64,000 bases of DNA from Sphingomonas faeni (GTDB lineage: Bacteria > Pseudomonadota > Alphaproteobacteria > Sphingomonadales > Sphingomonadaceae), in assembly GCF_030817315.1 (NCBI RefSeq), contig NZ_JAUSZF010000001.1:1534501-1598500 (forward strand). The letters are read 5' to 3'. Shown piece after piece: positions 1-9,116 of this stretch (position 1 is its first letter; every line of letters begins with the position of its first letter). The position numbers and the translations under genes are program-made. The notes below the pieces were generated by a model. It saw nothing but the letters and a program-made list of their open reading frames with translations, was not told the origin of the DNA and ran no database searches.

Positions 1-960
1 GCCGAAGCGACGGCGCGCACCGTTGACCTGGCCGATGCCGGTGCCGCGCGGCAAGGTCGTGACCTGGCCGGTACGGCCGAGCGTCGCGAGCGAAGCGATC
101 GACGCGGCGCGCGTTGCTGCATCAGGATCGTTCGGATCGAGCGTGTTGAACGGCTCGGTCGAGATCGTGTCCTGGCTGAATACCGTCTTCTGGTACGACG
201 CGCTGACCAGCACGCCGATCTCGCCAATGCCGGTATTCCAGCGATCGCTGAGCAGCACCGACGCGGTCGGCTGGCTCTTGCGCGCGAGGTCGTAATACGT
301 GTTCGCCACGCCTGCCGAAATCTTGAAGCCGTCGAAGTCGAACGCCTTGCGGGTACGAAGGTTGATCGTGCCGCTAAGCTGATCCTCGATCAGGTCCGCC
401 GACGGGTTCTTGTAGACGTCGATGCCGGCGAGCAACTCCGAAGGAATGTCCTCGAGGCTCAGCGACGTACCGGTGCCGCTGGCCGTGAAGATGTCGCGGC
501 CGTTGAGCTCGGTGCGGACCTGCGTCAGGCCGCGGATCGCGACCGAACTGCCTTCGCCATAGTTGCGCGTGACCTGGATACCCGAGATGCGCTGCAGCGC
601 CTCGGCGACGTTGCGATCGGGCAGCTTGCCGATGTCCTCCGCGACGATCGAGTCGACGATCTGGTCGGAATTGCGCTTGATCGCCTGTGCGCTGCGAAGG
701 CTGGCGCGCACGCCGGTCACGACGATATCGTCGCCGCCGGGTGCGGCGGCCGCCTCGACGCCCTGCCCCTGGTCGCCGCTGGGGGCCGTGTTCGCACCGC
801 TGGCCGACTGCGCCGCTGGCGCGACCTGGCCATCGGCGACCGGCGTCGCGGACGTCGCATCCTGTGCGAAGGCAGCAGGGATCAGGCCGAACGCGAGTAC
901 GGCGGCGGAGGACCCGGCGAGCAGGCGAAGCGCGATCTCGCGCTGCGAACGGATGAACAT
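1..960 (-). CDS. TonB-dependent receptor, N-terminal part (runs off the window)
   Basis: This is the first 320 codons of an outer-membrane TonB-dependent receptor; the rest lies before position 1. The ATG at 960 opens a signal peptide (MFIRSQREIALRLL..., cleavage near AFAQ). A linker rich in Ala, Gly and Gln follows, then a TonB-box-like DDIVVTG and a plug domain with KLPDRNVAEALQRISGIQ and VAIRGL. The style matches the large receptors of Xanthomonas, Caulobacter and sphingomonads that import oligosaccharides. It is divergent from the esterase and fucosidase genes, so it probably imports the glycan those enzymes act on. Xyloglucan oligosaccharide as substrate is inferred from the neighbours only. 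Family assignment is firm. Confidence 0.93.
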   Translation of the reverse strand, partial: MFIRSQREIALRLLAGSSAAVLAFGLIPAAFAQDATSATPVADGQVAPAAQSASGANTAPSGDQGQGVEAAAAPGGDDIVVTGVRASLRSAQAIKRNSDQIVDSIVAEDIGKLPDRNVAEALQRISGIQVTRNYGEGSSVAIRGLTQVRTELNGRDIFTASGTGTSLSLEDIPSELLAGIDVYKNPSADLIEDQLSGTINLRTRKAFDFDGFKISAGVANTYYDLARKSQPTASVLLSDRWNTGIGEIGVLVSASYQKTVFSQDTISTEPFNTLDPNDPDAATRAASIASLATLGRTGQVTTLPRGTGIGQVNGARRRFG

Positions 961-1310
961 GATAATCCCTTTCAACACATCGAATGGCACGCCGCGTCAT
1001 CGCAATCGCGCCGATTGCTTCCCGGGACGTTCATTCCGGGCGCGCGGTTTCCCGCCTCTAGTTTCGATGGCACGGCTCGGATCGTTCGACCCTGCCCGTT
1101 CCCTCCTTCGACCTTTGAAGTCGGCGATAGCGCCAACGGCCTTGATTTGTCATATCACGCAAATCGGTATTTGAAAGAGTATTTATGATAGATCGACGCG
1201 GCCTCCCCCGTCACGACACCCCGATCCTTGCAGACGATCGTATAACTTCCTGCTAAATTCGGTCGCATTTAGTATTGTCAGACAACACCTGGTCGGAAAC
1301 GGTAACAGAT
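961..1310. other. Divergent intergenic region between receptor and esterase
   Basis: These 350 bases hold no convincing gene. They must contain the promoters for the leftward receptor and the rightward esterase. The only clear structure is a perfect 11-base palindrome near the right end, listed separately. The stretch from about 1140 to 1270 is AT-rich for this genome, as expected for promoters, but I could not assign -35 and -10 boxes with confidence. Confidence 0.6.
1275..1285. promoter_or_regulatory. Candidate operator TTGTC-A-GACAA
   Basis: The sequence TTGTCAGACAA is a perfect palindrome with a one-base centre, 25 bases before the esterase ATG. Its form resembles sites bound by FCD-type GntR regulators, which is family knowledge rather than proof. 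Its position between receptor and esterase suggests local control of one or both transcripts. No GntR gene lies in the window. Confidence 0.4.
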
Positions 1311-2135
1311 ATGATCAATTCACGATTTGTCGGTAGCGTGGGCGCTGCGTTGATCGGCGCGCTGTCAGTGCAGGCCGGGATCGCGCAGACGGTCGTGCCC
1401 GGCGACCCCTATGCTGCCGACCCGGTCGGCATCGTCGCCGATCCATGTCCGGCGCATCCAAAGCCTGCGGATGGCGCGGGCTGGGACGCATGGAAATTGC
1501 ATATGCTCACGCGCGATTTCGGCCAGCTGTGCCGGTATGCCGCGCAGAACGTCGCGCTCGCCACGTCCGGCGCGAAGGTCCGCGTCGTGTTCATGGGCGA
1601 TTCGATCACCGACAATTGGATCGGTGCCGATCCGACGCTGTTTACCGATGGCCTCGTCGATCGTGGCATCGGTGGCCAGACTACGCCGCAGATGCTCGTC
1701 CGCTTCCGCGCCGACGTGCTCGCGCTGAAGCCGCTCGCCGTTCACATCATGGCAGGCACCAACGATATCGCCGGGAACACCGGGGCGGCGACGATCCAGA
1801 CCGTGCAGGGCAATATCGAGACGATGGCCGAACTCGCGCGCGCGCATGGCATCAAGGCGATCCTCGCCTCGACGCCCCCCGCCGCCGCCTTCCCCTGGAG
1901 CCCGGCGATGAAACCCGCGCCTCAGATCGTCACCTTTAACGCATGGCTGCGCGGCTATGCGGCGAAGAATGGCTTCACCTATGTCGATTACCACGCCGCA
2001 CTCGCCGGCCCGGACGGCGGCATGAAGCCGGGGTATGCCACCGACGGCGTCCACCCGACGCCGCAGGGCTATGCCGTGATGAAGCCCTTGGCGCTGGCTG
2101 CGATCGCAAAAACTCTTGGCGGGAAAACCAAATGA
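1311..2135 (+). CDS. Secreted SGNH/GDSL esterase, probable carbohydrate acetylesterase
   Basis: This 274-residue protein has an N-terminal signal peptide (MINSRFVGSVGAALIG..., ending near GIAQ), which supports the ATG at 1311 over an upstream TTG at 1275 that lies inside a palindrome. SGNH-fold motifs are present: block I VVFMGDSITDNW with the nucleophile Ser, GGQTTPQML (block II Gly), MAGTNDI (block III Asn) and DGVHPTPQGY with the catalytic Asp and His. The stop overlaps the fucosidase ATG by four bases (ATGA), so the two are co-translated. Next to fucosidase, xylosidase and galactosidase genes, the best guess is removal of O-acetyl groups from xyloglucan side chains. The substrate is inferred. 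Confidence 0.85.
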   Translation: MINSRFVGSVGAALIGALSVQAGIAQTVVPGDPYAADPVGIVADPCPAHPKPADGAGWDAWKLHMLTRDFGQLCRYAAQNVALATSGAKVRVVFMGDSITDNWIGADPTLFTDGLVDRGIGGQTTPQMLVRFRADVLALKPLAVHIMAGTNDIAGNTGAATIQTVQGNIETMAELARAHGIKAILASTPPAAAFPWSPAMKPAPQIVTFNAWLRGYAAKNGFTYVDYHAALAGPDGGMKPGYATDGVHPTPQGYAVMKPLALAAIAKTLGGKTK

Positions 2136-3760
2136 TGGATTTCAACAGGCGGTCGGTCCTCGCCGGAATCGCGGCGCTCGGCGCGGCACGTGGAGCGGTA
2201 GCGCAAAGCCCGATGGGTCTGGCCGCCGGGCCGGTGCAGCCCAACTGGCCTTCGTTGGTGAACGCGTACCGCTACCCCGACTGGTTCCGCGACGCGAAGC
2301 TCGGCCTATGGTCGCATTGGGGCCCGCAATCGGTGCCCGAACAAGGCGATTGGTACGGCCGGTTCCTGTATATGCAGGGGCATCCGATGTACGAGCATCA
2401 CCTGAAGACGTACGGCCATCCGTCGAAGACCGGCATGATGGACATCCAGAACCGCTGGACCGCGGACCGCTGGGATCCCGACGCGCTGATCGAACGCTAC
2501 AAAAAGGCCGGGGCGAAATACTTCATGTCGCTCGCCTGCCATCACGACAATCTCGACTGCTACGACAGCCGGTATCACGCGTGGAACTCGCTCCGCGTCG
2601 GCCCGAAGCGCGACATCGTAGGCATCTGGGAAAAGGCGGCGCGGAAAGCCGGCCTCAGGTTCGGCGTCTCGAACCATGCCGCGCACGCCTGGCACTGGTA
2701 CCAGACCGGCTACGCCTATGATCCGACCGGCCCCCTGAAGGGCGTGCGCTACGACGCGTCCACGCTCCGCAAGGCGGACGGCAAGGGCAAATGGTGGGAC
2801 GGCCTCGACCCGCAGCAGCTCTACACCGGCGCGCACATGGCCGCGCCCGACGGCATCGACAGCATCGCGGCGATGAACGACTGGCACGACAAGAACGACG
2901 GCCAGTGGATGGAGCACGGCCCGAAGAACGCGCCCGGCTATGCGGCGAAATGGCTGCTCCGCCAGACCGACCTGATCGACAAGTACAAGCCGGACATGGT
3001 CTATTTCGACGATTACGAGCTTCCGTTCGGGCCGATTGGGCTGGAATCGCTCGCCGACTATTACAACCGCTCGATCCAGTGGCACGGCAAGATCGACGTC
3101 GTCCTCACCGCGAAGAAGATCCAGCCGAGCCACCGCTTCGGCTTGGTCGAAGACGTCGAGCGCGGCTACACCGACCATATCTGGGACGAGCCGTGGCAGA
3201 CGGACACGTGCCTGGGCGACTGGTTCTACAACGTCGCCCGCCTCCGCGACAAAAGCTACAAGAGCGCGCCGGAAGTCATCCAGCGGCTGGCCGACGTCGT
3301 GTCGAAGAACGGCAACCTGCTGCTCTCGGTGCCGCAACCCGGCGACGGCTCGATCGACAGCGAGGTCGAGCATATCCTCGACGGCATGACCGACTGGGTC
3401 GCGATCAACGGCGAAGCGATCTTCGGCTCGCGCCCGTGGCGTCGCTATGGCGAGGGTCCGACGATCCTGCCGACGGGCATGCAGAACGAGACGGTGAAGC
3501 CGTTCACCGCGAAGGACATCCGGTTCACGACCAACAAGGGCGCGCTGTATGCGCTCTTCCTCGGCTGGCCGGAGGGCGCGGCGACGATCGGCTCGCTGGC
3601 GCGCTCGGTGAACAGCGGCGTGGTCGAACGGGTTACGCTGCTCGGTGGCGGCGTGATCGCGCACAAGCAGGATGCAAGAGGCCTGCTTGTGACGATCCCG
3701 TCGAACACGCGCGGGAGGTTCGTGCCCGTACTGAGGCTAGAAGGCCGCGGGCTGACCTAA
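2132..3760 (+). CDS. GH29 alpha-L-fucosidase
   Basis: The product is 542 residues. It starts with a twin-arginine-like leader (FNRRSVLAGIAALGAARG, then AVAQ), so export to the periplasm is likely. The catalytic domain has the GH29 layout: YPDWFRDAKLGLWSHWGPQS near the start, GAKYFMSLACHHDNLD, GLRFGVSNHAAHAW, and PDMVYFDDYELPFG around residues 287-300, where one Asp should be the nucleophile. The C-terminal part resembles the usual GH29 beta-sandwich. It is translationally coupled to the upstream esterase. With the GH31 and GH35 genes nearby it probably removes terminal L-fucose from fucosylated xyloglucan. The family call is firm; the substrate is contextual. Confidence 0.92.
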   Translation: MMDFNRRSVLAGIAALGAARGAVAQSPMGLAAGPVQPNWPSLVNAYRYPDWFRDAKLGLWSHWGPQSVPEQGDWYGRFLYMQGHPMYEHHLKTYGHPSKTGMMDIQNRWTADRWDPDALIERYKKAGAKYFMSLACHHDNLDCYDSRYHAWNSLRVGPKRDIVGIWEKAARKAGLRFGVSNHAAHAWHWYQTGYAYDPTGPLKGVRYDASTLRKADGKGKWWDGLDPQQLYTGAHMAAPDGIDSIAAMNDWHDKNDGQWMEHGPKNAPGYAAKWLLRQTDLIDKYKPDMVYFDDYELPFGPIGLESLADYYNRSIQWHGKIDVVLTAKKIQPSHRFGLVEDVERGYTDHIWDEPWQTDTCLGDWFYNVARLRDKSYKSAPEVIQRLADVVSKNGNLLLSVPQPGDGSIDSEVEHILDGMTDWVAINGEAIFGSRPWRRYGEGPTILPTGMQNETVKPFTAKDIRFTTNKGALYALFLGWPEGAATIGSLARSVNSGVVERVTLLGGGVIAHKQDARGLLVTIPSNTRGRFVPVLRLEGRGLT

Positions 3761-3819
3761 GCCTGCCACCGCTACCCCGCCAAGACGACCGCGAGGGAGC
3801 CATCACCACCATATCGCCC

Positions 3820-3923
3820 CACCCCGGCGAAGGCCGGGGCCCAATTGGAAAGGTCGTAGTAAACAAAGCGATGCCCGCCGTTACCACCGTCCCTCAATTG
3901 GGCCCCAGCCTCCGCCGGGGTGG
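3820..3923. repeat. Palindromic intergenic repeat, family A
   Basis: A hairpin-forming half (CACCCCGGCGAAGGCCGGGG followed by CCCAATTGG) is mirrored about 50 bases later by CAATTGGGCCCC and CCGCCGGGGTGG. Related copies occur at 13566, 18983, 19215 and 39650. It lies between the convergent fucosidase and xylosidase genes, where it could also act as a transcription barrier. Confidence 0.8.
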
Positions 3924-3950
3924 TGCCCTGAGCTTTCGATCCACCACTCC

Positions 3951-4031
3951 GTCATCCTCGGCTCGACCCAGGATCCAGAGCCAAACAGCGCATCGTCCGT
4001 AGCTCTGGATCCTAGCTTTCGCCGGGATGAC
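3951..4031. repeat. Palindromic intergenic element, family C
   Basis: This element has nested inverted repeats: an outer GTCATCC/GGATGAC pair (3951-3957 and 4025-4031) and a perfect 12-base inner pair, AGGATCCAGAGC (3970-3981) with GCTCTGGATCCT (4002-4013). It directly follows a family A repeat in the same 369-base gene-free gap (3761-4129). Its sequence differs from families A and B. I see no gene in the gap. Confidence 0.7.
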
Positions 4032-4129
4032 GCAGAGATCATGCCCACGGTAGCCCAGTGAAATTGAATCGCCTCAGACCCGCCGTTCTGCAAGACGGAG
4101 GGCGGTCCCAGGCGAGACCGCCCAATCCC

Positions 4130-7018
4130 TCACCGAGCCGGCCGCTTAACCTCCACCGCAGCCCCACGATAAACGACCGAAGCATCCCCCGTCCCATCAA
4201 GATCCAGCGGACGCCCAGCCGTCATCCAGCGCACCCGTACCGTCCGGCTGGCAGGCATCGCCTTATACCCCTGCCCTTCGCGAGCCCCGAGCGTCACCAC
4301 CCCGGTCGCATCGTCATACGTCACCGGGATCCGGCTATACGCGCCGCCACGATACTGCTCGCTAGTGCCGTCATCCTCGTACAGCCCGAAGCTCCCGTTC
4401 GCGCCCGGATAGACCGCCAGCGTCAGCGGTGCGTCGGGCTTCTGGTCGACATATTGCGTGACCGGCCCCATCGGCACGATCGCGCCGGCCTTCACGAACA
4501 GCGGCATCCGTTCATACGGCGCCGCGACGGTCACGCTCTGTCCGCCGCGATACGCCTGACCGGTGTTGAAGTCGTACCAGACCGTAGCGCCCGGCAGATA
4601 CACCGAGCGAGACCGCGCGCGATATTCGGTCACCGGCGCGACGAGGAAGCTGTCGCCGAACAGATATTCGTCGTTCACCTTCCGCGCCTGCACATCGTTC
4701 GGATAATCCATCACGAGGCCGCGCATGATGCTGCCGTCCTTGAACCACGTGTCCGCCGCGACCGTGTAGATATACGGCATCAGGCGGTAGCGAAGCTGGT
4801 CGTACCAGACCATCGAGTTGCGCATCGGCGACCCCTCGGGCGAAATCTCGTAGATCTCGCGGTACGGGCTCTCGCCGTGGCTGCGGAACAGCGGGCTGAA
4901 CGCGCCGAACTGGAACCAGCGCAGGTTAAGCTCGCGCCACTCGTCGAGGTTCGCCGCGGTCGGCGTCTTGCTCGCATAGCGATCCTCCAGCGCGAAGCCG
5001 CCGATATCGTGCGTCCAGTTCGGGATGCCGGACATCGAGACGTTCACGCCCGCCGAAATCTGCGCGCGCAGATCGTACCAGCGGCTCGCGACGTCGCCCG
5101 ACCACACTGCGGCGCCCTCGCGCTGCAACCCGCCGAACCCCGACCGCGTCAGGATGAACGGACGGACGTCGGGCTTGAACTGCCGCCAGCCGTCATAGAC
5201 CGCGCCGACATGCACCAGCGGATAGCTGTTGAAATACTGCGCAGCCGGTCCCGCGGCAGTCGGGCCCATAGTGGCGATCCGCTCGGGAATCGACAGGTTC
5301 GAATGAATATCGGGCTCGCTCGCATCGAGCCACCATGCGTCGGTGCCGATCTTCGCGAGGCTGTCCTTGATCTGCCGCCAGTAGATCGTCCGCGCTTCGG
5401 GCGCATAGGGATCGTAGTCGGTGTTCAGATAGCCCGGCCCGACCCAGTCCTTGTTCCCGTAATCGAGGTTGCCGCGATAGGTGTAGCCCTTCGCCGCCAG
5501 CTCCTTGTAGTTCTCCGTGGTCGGATAGAATTTCGGCCAGACCGAGATCATGAAGCGCGCGTTCATGTCGTGGATCTTGTCGATCATCTTCTGCGGCTCG
5601 GGGAAGCGCGCCTTGTCGAACGCGTGGCTGCCCCACGCATTCTCCGGCCAGTAGAACCAGTCCTGGACGATGTTATCGAGCGGGATCTTCAGGTCGCGGT
5701 ACTTCTTGACGACGTCGACGACCTCGTCCTGCGTGTTGTAGCGCTGGCGCGACTGCCAGAAGCCATACGCCCATTTCGGCATCATCACGGCCTTGCCGGT
5801 GAGCGAGCGATAGCCCGCGACGACCTCGTCCATGTCCTTGCCGGGCACGTACCAATAATTGACCGACTTCGCGATATCGCTGGTGAACCACACCGAATGG
5901 CGATCGGGCGCCGCCAGGGGATTATTGTGGAGCAGCGCGATATACCCCGCGTTGGGCTCCCACTCGATCCGCACCGCGACGCGCTTGCCCTTGGTCATCG
6001 GCAGGTCGAAATTCGCGTACCAGGGGTTCCAGTTCTGGCGCCAGCGGTTCAGCACCTCCTTGCCGTCCGCGAACACCTTGAAATAGCTCGAGCCGTAGAG
6101 CTGGAACTTGTGCACGCCGCTGACGTCCGGCGTCACGTCGCCGGTCCACACGACCTTCTGCGTCTCGACCGCATTGCCCGCGGTGTTCTGCCCGCCTGTC
6201 GCGGCGACCGTCTGGGCCTTGGCGGCGGCGGGCCACTTCGCCTGATCCTTGATATACTGGTAGTTGATCGACGCTTCCTGCTGCGTCACCGCGAGCCGGT
6301 CGCCGAGATAATATTGCGCCGTAAAACCCGGCTTGCCGCCGCTCGTCACCTTCAGGCTATCTGTGCCGACCAACGAATAGGGCCGCGGATTACCGAAGCG
6401 GGTGATGCCGTCATTGTCCCACAACAGGCCGTAATTCTTCGTCGAGACGACGAACGGGACGGCGATGTCCATGTTGTGCTGCGCGAGTTCCACGTCCTCG
6501 CCGTTGTAATCCATCTGCGCGTTCTGGTGTTGGCCGAGACCGTACAGCCCCTCGTCCGTGCCGCGGTTGAACTGCTGCGAGGCGACCACGAACGGCTTCC
6601 CGTCTGCACTCGTCTTGACGAACGCAGGCGCCGCGGCCTGATCGAGCACGACCTTCCCCGCAGCATCGAGGAACCGCACGCGGCCAGTCTTCAGATCGAC
6701 CTCGGCGGTATCGCGCGCGGTCGCGACGAGAACGCGCTTGCCCTGCTGCGTGACCGTGTACTGACCCGCGACCGGCGGCGTTGGCACCATCAGGCTCGGC
6801 GCGGTCGTCGTGCGCGTCGGGCTCGCGACGACATGGATGATCCCGTCCCCGTGCACCGTCACCTCGACCCAGCCCGCCGGGCCGCTGGAAGGCACAACGC
6901 CGATCCCGCCCGTGATCTTCTCGAAACCGCCCTTGGCCACCTGTCCTTGCGCAAGTGCCGGGGTAAGTGCGCTGCCCGCGAGCAGCACCGCGAAACCGAA
7001 AGCCTTCATCATCGTCAT
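4130..7018 (-). CDS. GH31 alpha-xylosidase with PA14 insertion
   Basis: The protein is about 962 residues. Three ATGs cluster at the start (7018, 7012, 7009), all leading into a signal peptide (MKAFGFAVLLAGSALTPALA, then Q). A GH31 N-terminal beta-domain is interrupted at roughly residues 265-375 by a PA14-like module (VWTGDVTPDVSGVHKFQLYG, RWRQNWNPWY). The (beta/alpha)8 barrel follows with WWLDASEPD near residue 561, which holds the nucleophile Asp, and then HDIGGFALEDRY. The PA14-in-GH31 architecture matches the alpha-xylosidases of xyloglucan loci such as Cellvibrio Xyl31A. It should release xylose from xyloglucan oligosaccharides in the periplasm. The gene lies 29 bases after the GH35 gene, so the two form an operon. 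Confidence 0.93.
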   Translation of the reverse strand: MTMMKAFGFAVLLAGSALTPALAQGQVAKGGFEKITGGIGVVPSSGPAGWVEVTVHGDGIIHVVASPTRTTTAPSLMVPTPPVAGQYTVTQQGKRVLVATARDTAEVDLKTGRVRFLDAAGKVVLDQAAAPAFVKTSADGKPFVVASQQFNRGTDEGLYGLGQHQNAQMDYNGEDVELAQHNMDIAVPFVVSTKNYGLLWDNDGITRFGNPRPYSLVGTDSLKVTSGGKPGFTAQYYLGDRLAVTQQEASINYQYIKDQAKWPAAAKAQTVAATGGQNTAGNAVETQKVVWTGDVTPDVSGVHKFQLYGSSYFKVFADGKEVLNRWRQNWNPWYANFDLPMTKGKRVAVRIEWEPNAGYIALLHNNPLAAPDRHSVWFTSDIAKSVNYWYVPGKDMDEVVAGYRSLTGKAVMMPKWAYGFWQSRQRYNTQDEVVDVVKKYRDLKIPLDNIVQDWFYWPENAWGSHAFDKARFPEPQKMIDKIHDMNARFMISVWPKFYPTTENYKELAAKGYTYRGNLDYGNKDWVGPGYLNTDYDPYAPEARTIYWRQIKDSLAKIGTDAWWLDASEPDIHSNLSIPERIATMGPTAAGPAAQYFNSYPLVHVGAVYDGWRQFKPDVRPFILTRSGFGGLQREGAAVWSGDVASRWYDLRAQISAGVNVSMSGIPNWTHDIGGFALEDRYASKTPTAANLDEWRELNLRWFQFGAFSPLFRSHGESPYREIYEISPEGSPMRNSMVWYDQLRYRLMPYIYTVAADTWFKDGSIMRGLVMDYPNDVQARKVNDEYLFGDSFLVAPVTEYRARSRSVYLPGATVWYDFNTGQAYRGGQSVTVAAPYERMPLFVKAGAIVPMGPVTQYVDQKPDAPLTLAVYPGANGSFGLYEDDGTSEQYRGGAYSRIPVTYDDATGVVTLGAREGQGYKAMPASRTVRVRWMTAGRPLDLDGTGDASVVYRGAAVEVKRPAR

Positions 7019-7047
7019 CCCTTTGATATCGCCGAGCTTCGCGCTCG

Positions 7048-8694
7048 TTATTTGTAGCTGCCCATGGTCACCTTCAGGATGACCGGTGTGATGAGGTTGA
7101 TCCCGTAATCGGTCTGGTCGCCGTTCCACACGCGGCTCATCACCCAGCGCCCATCGACCACGCGCCCCTCCTCGACGCGGAATACCGAGCCGTTCTTGGG
7201 TCCGCCCTTGGCAGTCCCGAAGTTCAGCCGGACATGATCGCCGACCACGAGGAACTCGTTCGGCGACAGATGCGCGACCGCAACACCGCCGACCGCTTCC
7301 TTCGCCCAGACGGGGGGCTCGGACTTGATCCAGGTCCAGTCCTTCTGCCCGAACTGCCACTCGCCATAGCTCGTGCCGATCGTCCAATCGCCCATCGTGA
7401 TCGACTGAGCCGGGGCCTGGCCCGCGCCATCTTCGGGTTTGGCCGCACCCCAGGTCGGATGTTCGAACGCGATCTTCGCCCAGTCACGCGCCATCGTCGC
7501 CAGCGCACCGTATTTCAGCCCGATCGCATCGAGCGTCTCGTCGTCGAGCACCTTCGCCCCCAGCGGGTAATTGAAATACCCGGTGTCATCCATGCCGAAC
7601 GGCGCATAGCCGATCGCGCCGCGTCCCAGCGCCGCCCAAAAGAACCGCGCGAACTCCTTCGCGTTGCCGATCTCGGGGACCATCAAAGCATTGTCGGGCC
7701 GCGCATACGCATCGAGATACAGCGCGACGTGCCCAGCATCGCGGTCGTAGATATCCGGCGCCTGAAAATCGAGCGCAGGCGCCGCCGCCTTCCAGATATC
7801 CAGCACGTCCTGCTGCGGCCCCCCGCTCGCCACCCCGGTCGGGTCGGGCACGTTCGACGGCCCGGCGAGCGATGCGTTGACGTACATCGGCAACGGCTTG
7901 ATCGCCTTCCCAGCCGCCGCGATCTCGTCGACGAAACGCGCGGTATGCCAGGTGTTGAACGCGCGATCCGCCTGCGCCCCGAACATCTGCGTCCAGCTTC
8001 CGCCTGGCTTCTTCAACGCCTTCGCCAGCTCGGCGGGCACGGGCTTGGCAAACACCGCATTGGCCTGAGCCCCATAATCGCGCGGCGAGCGATAGCTGCC
8101 GACCTCGTTCTCCGGCTGTACCATGATCACCGTGTTCTGCGGATCATGCGCCTTGAGGTACTTCATCACCTCGACGAACGCGCGCTTGTCCGCCTCCAGC
8201 GTCGCGCGGAACATCGGCGAATGGACGTAATGATCCGTGCCGTCCTTCATCTTCATTCGCGGGAAGCGCTTGTTGTCAGCCTTGAACCAATCCGGCGTGT
8301 AGCCCGGCGACGTGTTCTTCCACGTCCCGAACCAGAGCAGCACGACGCGCTTGTCGTGCGCCCGCGCCTGGTCGAGCAGCGTCTGCAGGAAGCTGAGGTC
8401 GAACTTTCCCTCGACCGCCTCGACCTGCTGCCAGGCGATCGGGATCTCCACCGTGTTCGCATGGATGCGGTCGAGCATCGGCCACACCTGCGGCAGTGCG
8501 GACGCGTAGTTGCTGCTGTTGTTGACCTGCGCGCCGAGCATCAGGAACGGCGCCCCATCGACCATCAGCGCATGACGGCCGCCCTTGGTGACGATCCGCG
8601 GCGTCTCGGTAGCGGTCTGCGCGGACGCGATGCCGGCAATCATCGATGCCGACAACGCCAGCCCGGCGAGCGCGCGTTTCATACGAACCATCAT
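7048..8694 (-). CDS. GH35-type beta-galactosidase (DUF5597 C-terminus)
   Basis: The 548-residue product begins at the ATG at 8694, eight bases after an AAGGA ribosome site, and has a signal peptide (MVRMKRALAGLALSASMIAG..., ending IASAQ). The barrel carries QPENEVGSY near residue 194 as the acid/base and VPEIGN near residue 340 as the likely nucleophile. The N-terminal GAQVNNSSNYASALP and the C-terminal part (IGTSYGEWQFGQ, FRVEEGRVVDGRW) fit the DUF5597 group of GH35-like enzymes. It is the first gene of the GH35-GH31 operon. Beta-galactosyl removal exposes xylosyl residues to the GH31 enzyme, so the pairing is biochemically sensible. Confidence 0.9.
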   Translation of the reverse strand: MMVRMKRALAGLALSASMIAGIASAQTATETPRIVTKGGRHALMVDGAPFLMLGAQVNNSSNYASALPQVWPMLDRIHANTVEIPIAWQQVEAVEGKFDLSFLQTLLDQARAHDKRVVLLWFGTWKNTSPGYTPDWFKADNKRFPRMKMKDGTDHYVHSPMFRATLEADKRAFVEVMKYLKAHDPQNTVIMVQPENEVGSYRSPRDYGAQANAVFAKPVPAELAKALKKPGGSWTQMFGAQADRAFNTWHTARFVDEIAAAGKAIKPLPMYVNASLAGPSNVPDPTGVASGGPQQDVLDIWKAAAPALDFQAPDIYDRDAGHVALYLDAYARPDNALMVPEIGNAKEFARFFWAALGRGAIGYAPFGMDDTGYFNYPLGAKVLDDETLDAIGLKYGALATMARDWAKIAFEHPTWGAAKPEDGAGQAPAQSITMGDWTIGTSYGEWQFGQKDWTWIKSEPPVWAKEAVGGVAVAHLSPNEFLVVGDHVRLNFGTAKGGPKNGSVFRVEEGRVVDGRWVMSRVWNGDQTDYGINLITPVILKVTMGSYK

Positions 8695-8868
8695 CAATCC
8701 TTCTTGGTGAAGACGGGTCCGCAGCGAATGCCCCCCGCCGATCGGTGCCGGGATACGCCTGGCCATGGGGCTACGCGTGGGAATGTCGTCACGTCCGACA
8801 CATCATCGCTGCCATCCGGTCCGAGACCGAACACAGGCGCTATTGGTCCTTCAAGGACGAGGGCGGGT

Positions 8869-8882
8869 GATATCGGTACCAC
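8869..8882. promoter_or_regulatory. XylR-like operator candidate upstream of GH35-GH31
   Basis: Read on the minus strand this is TGGTACCGATATCA, a LacI-type near-palindrome around a central CG. Its 13 bases GGTACCGATATCA match 11 positions of the GKTANCGCTMMCA pattern shared by the three better sites in the xyl cluster. It lies 175 bases before the GH35 start. Co-control of glycosidases and xylose genes is inferred. Confidence 0.4.
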
Positions 8883-9058
8883 CTGAATCAAGGGGCCGAG
8901 GCGGTCGCGTTGCGTTTCATCGATCATACCCCTCCCCGTCTCCCGCCACGCGTGTCTGTGTTGACCGCGAATGTCATTTGTAAGATTAATGGCGTGGTTT
9001 TACGGATCGTGCAAGTCGGTCGGCTGCCGTTCGGCGAAACCGCGTTGCGATTGGGGAC

Positions 9059-9096
9059 TTGACGCTGCCGCTACGCAGCATACGGTACCGCTAACA
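9059..9096 (+). promoter_or_regulatory. Candidate xylX promoter with XylR operator
   Basis: TTGACG at 9059-9064 is followed after 16 bases by TACGGT at 9081-9086, a plausible but weak sigma-70-like promoter. The sequence GGTACCGCTAACA at 9084-9096 overlaps the -10 and matches the operator pattern found before xylD and xylR/xylA. A repressor there would block transcription. A GGAGGGG ribosome site follows at about 9102. Confidence 0.5.
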
Positions 9097-9116
9097 AATC
9101 TGGAGGGGATTACATC

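Larger units (their letters stand above)
8695..9116. other. Divergent intergenic region GH35/xylX
   Basis: These 422 bases separate the leftward glycosidase operon from the rightward xylose operon. No credible gene was found; short open frames here lack family features. The region holds two XylR-like sites, listed separately, and probably both divergent promoters. Confidence 0.6.

Noticed and set aside
1123..1135. A GATAGCGCCAACG sequence resembling the XylR operator before the receptor
   Set aside because: It matches only about 10 of 13 positions and breaks the conserved CGCT core, so it is too weak to claim.
4058..7057. A 999-codon open frame antisense to the GH31 gene
   Set aside because: It is rich in Arg, Pro, His and Asp with no family motifs. 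It is the usual third-position shadow of a GC-rich gene, and the GH31 frame on the other strand is unmistakable.
7234..8886. A 550-codon open frame antisense to the GH35 gene
   Set aside because: Composition is shadow-like with no recognisable fold; the GH35 frame has signal peptide, ribosome site and catalytic residues.
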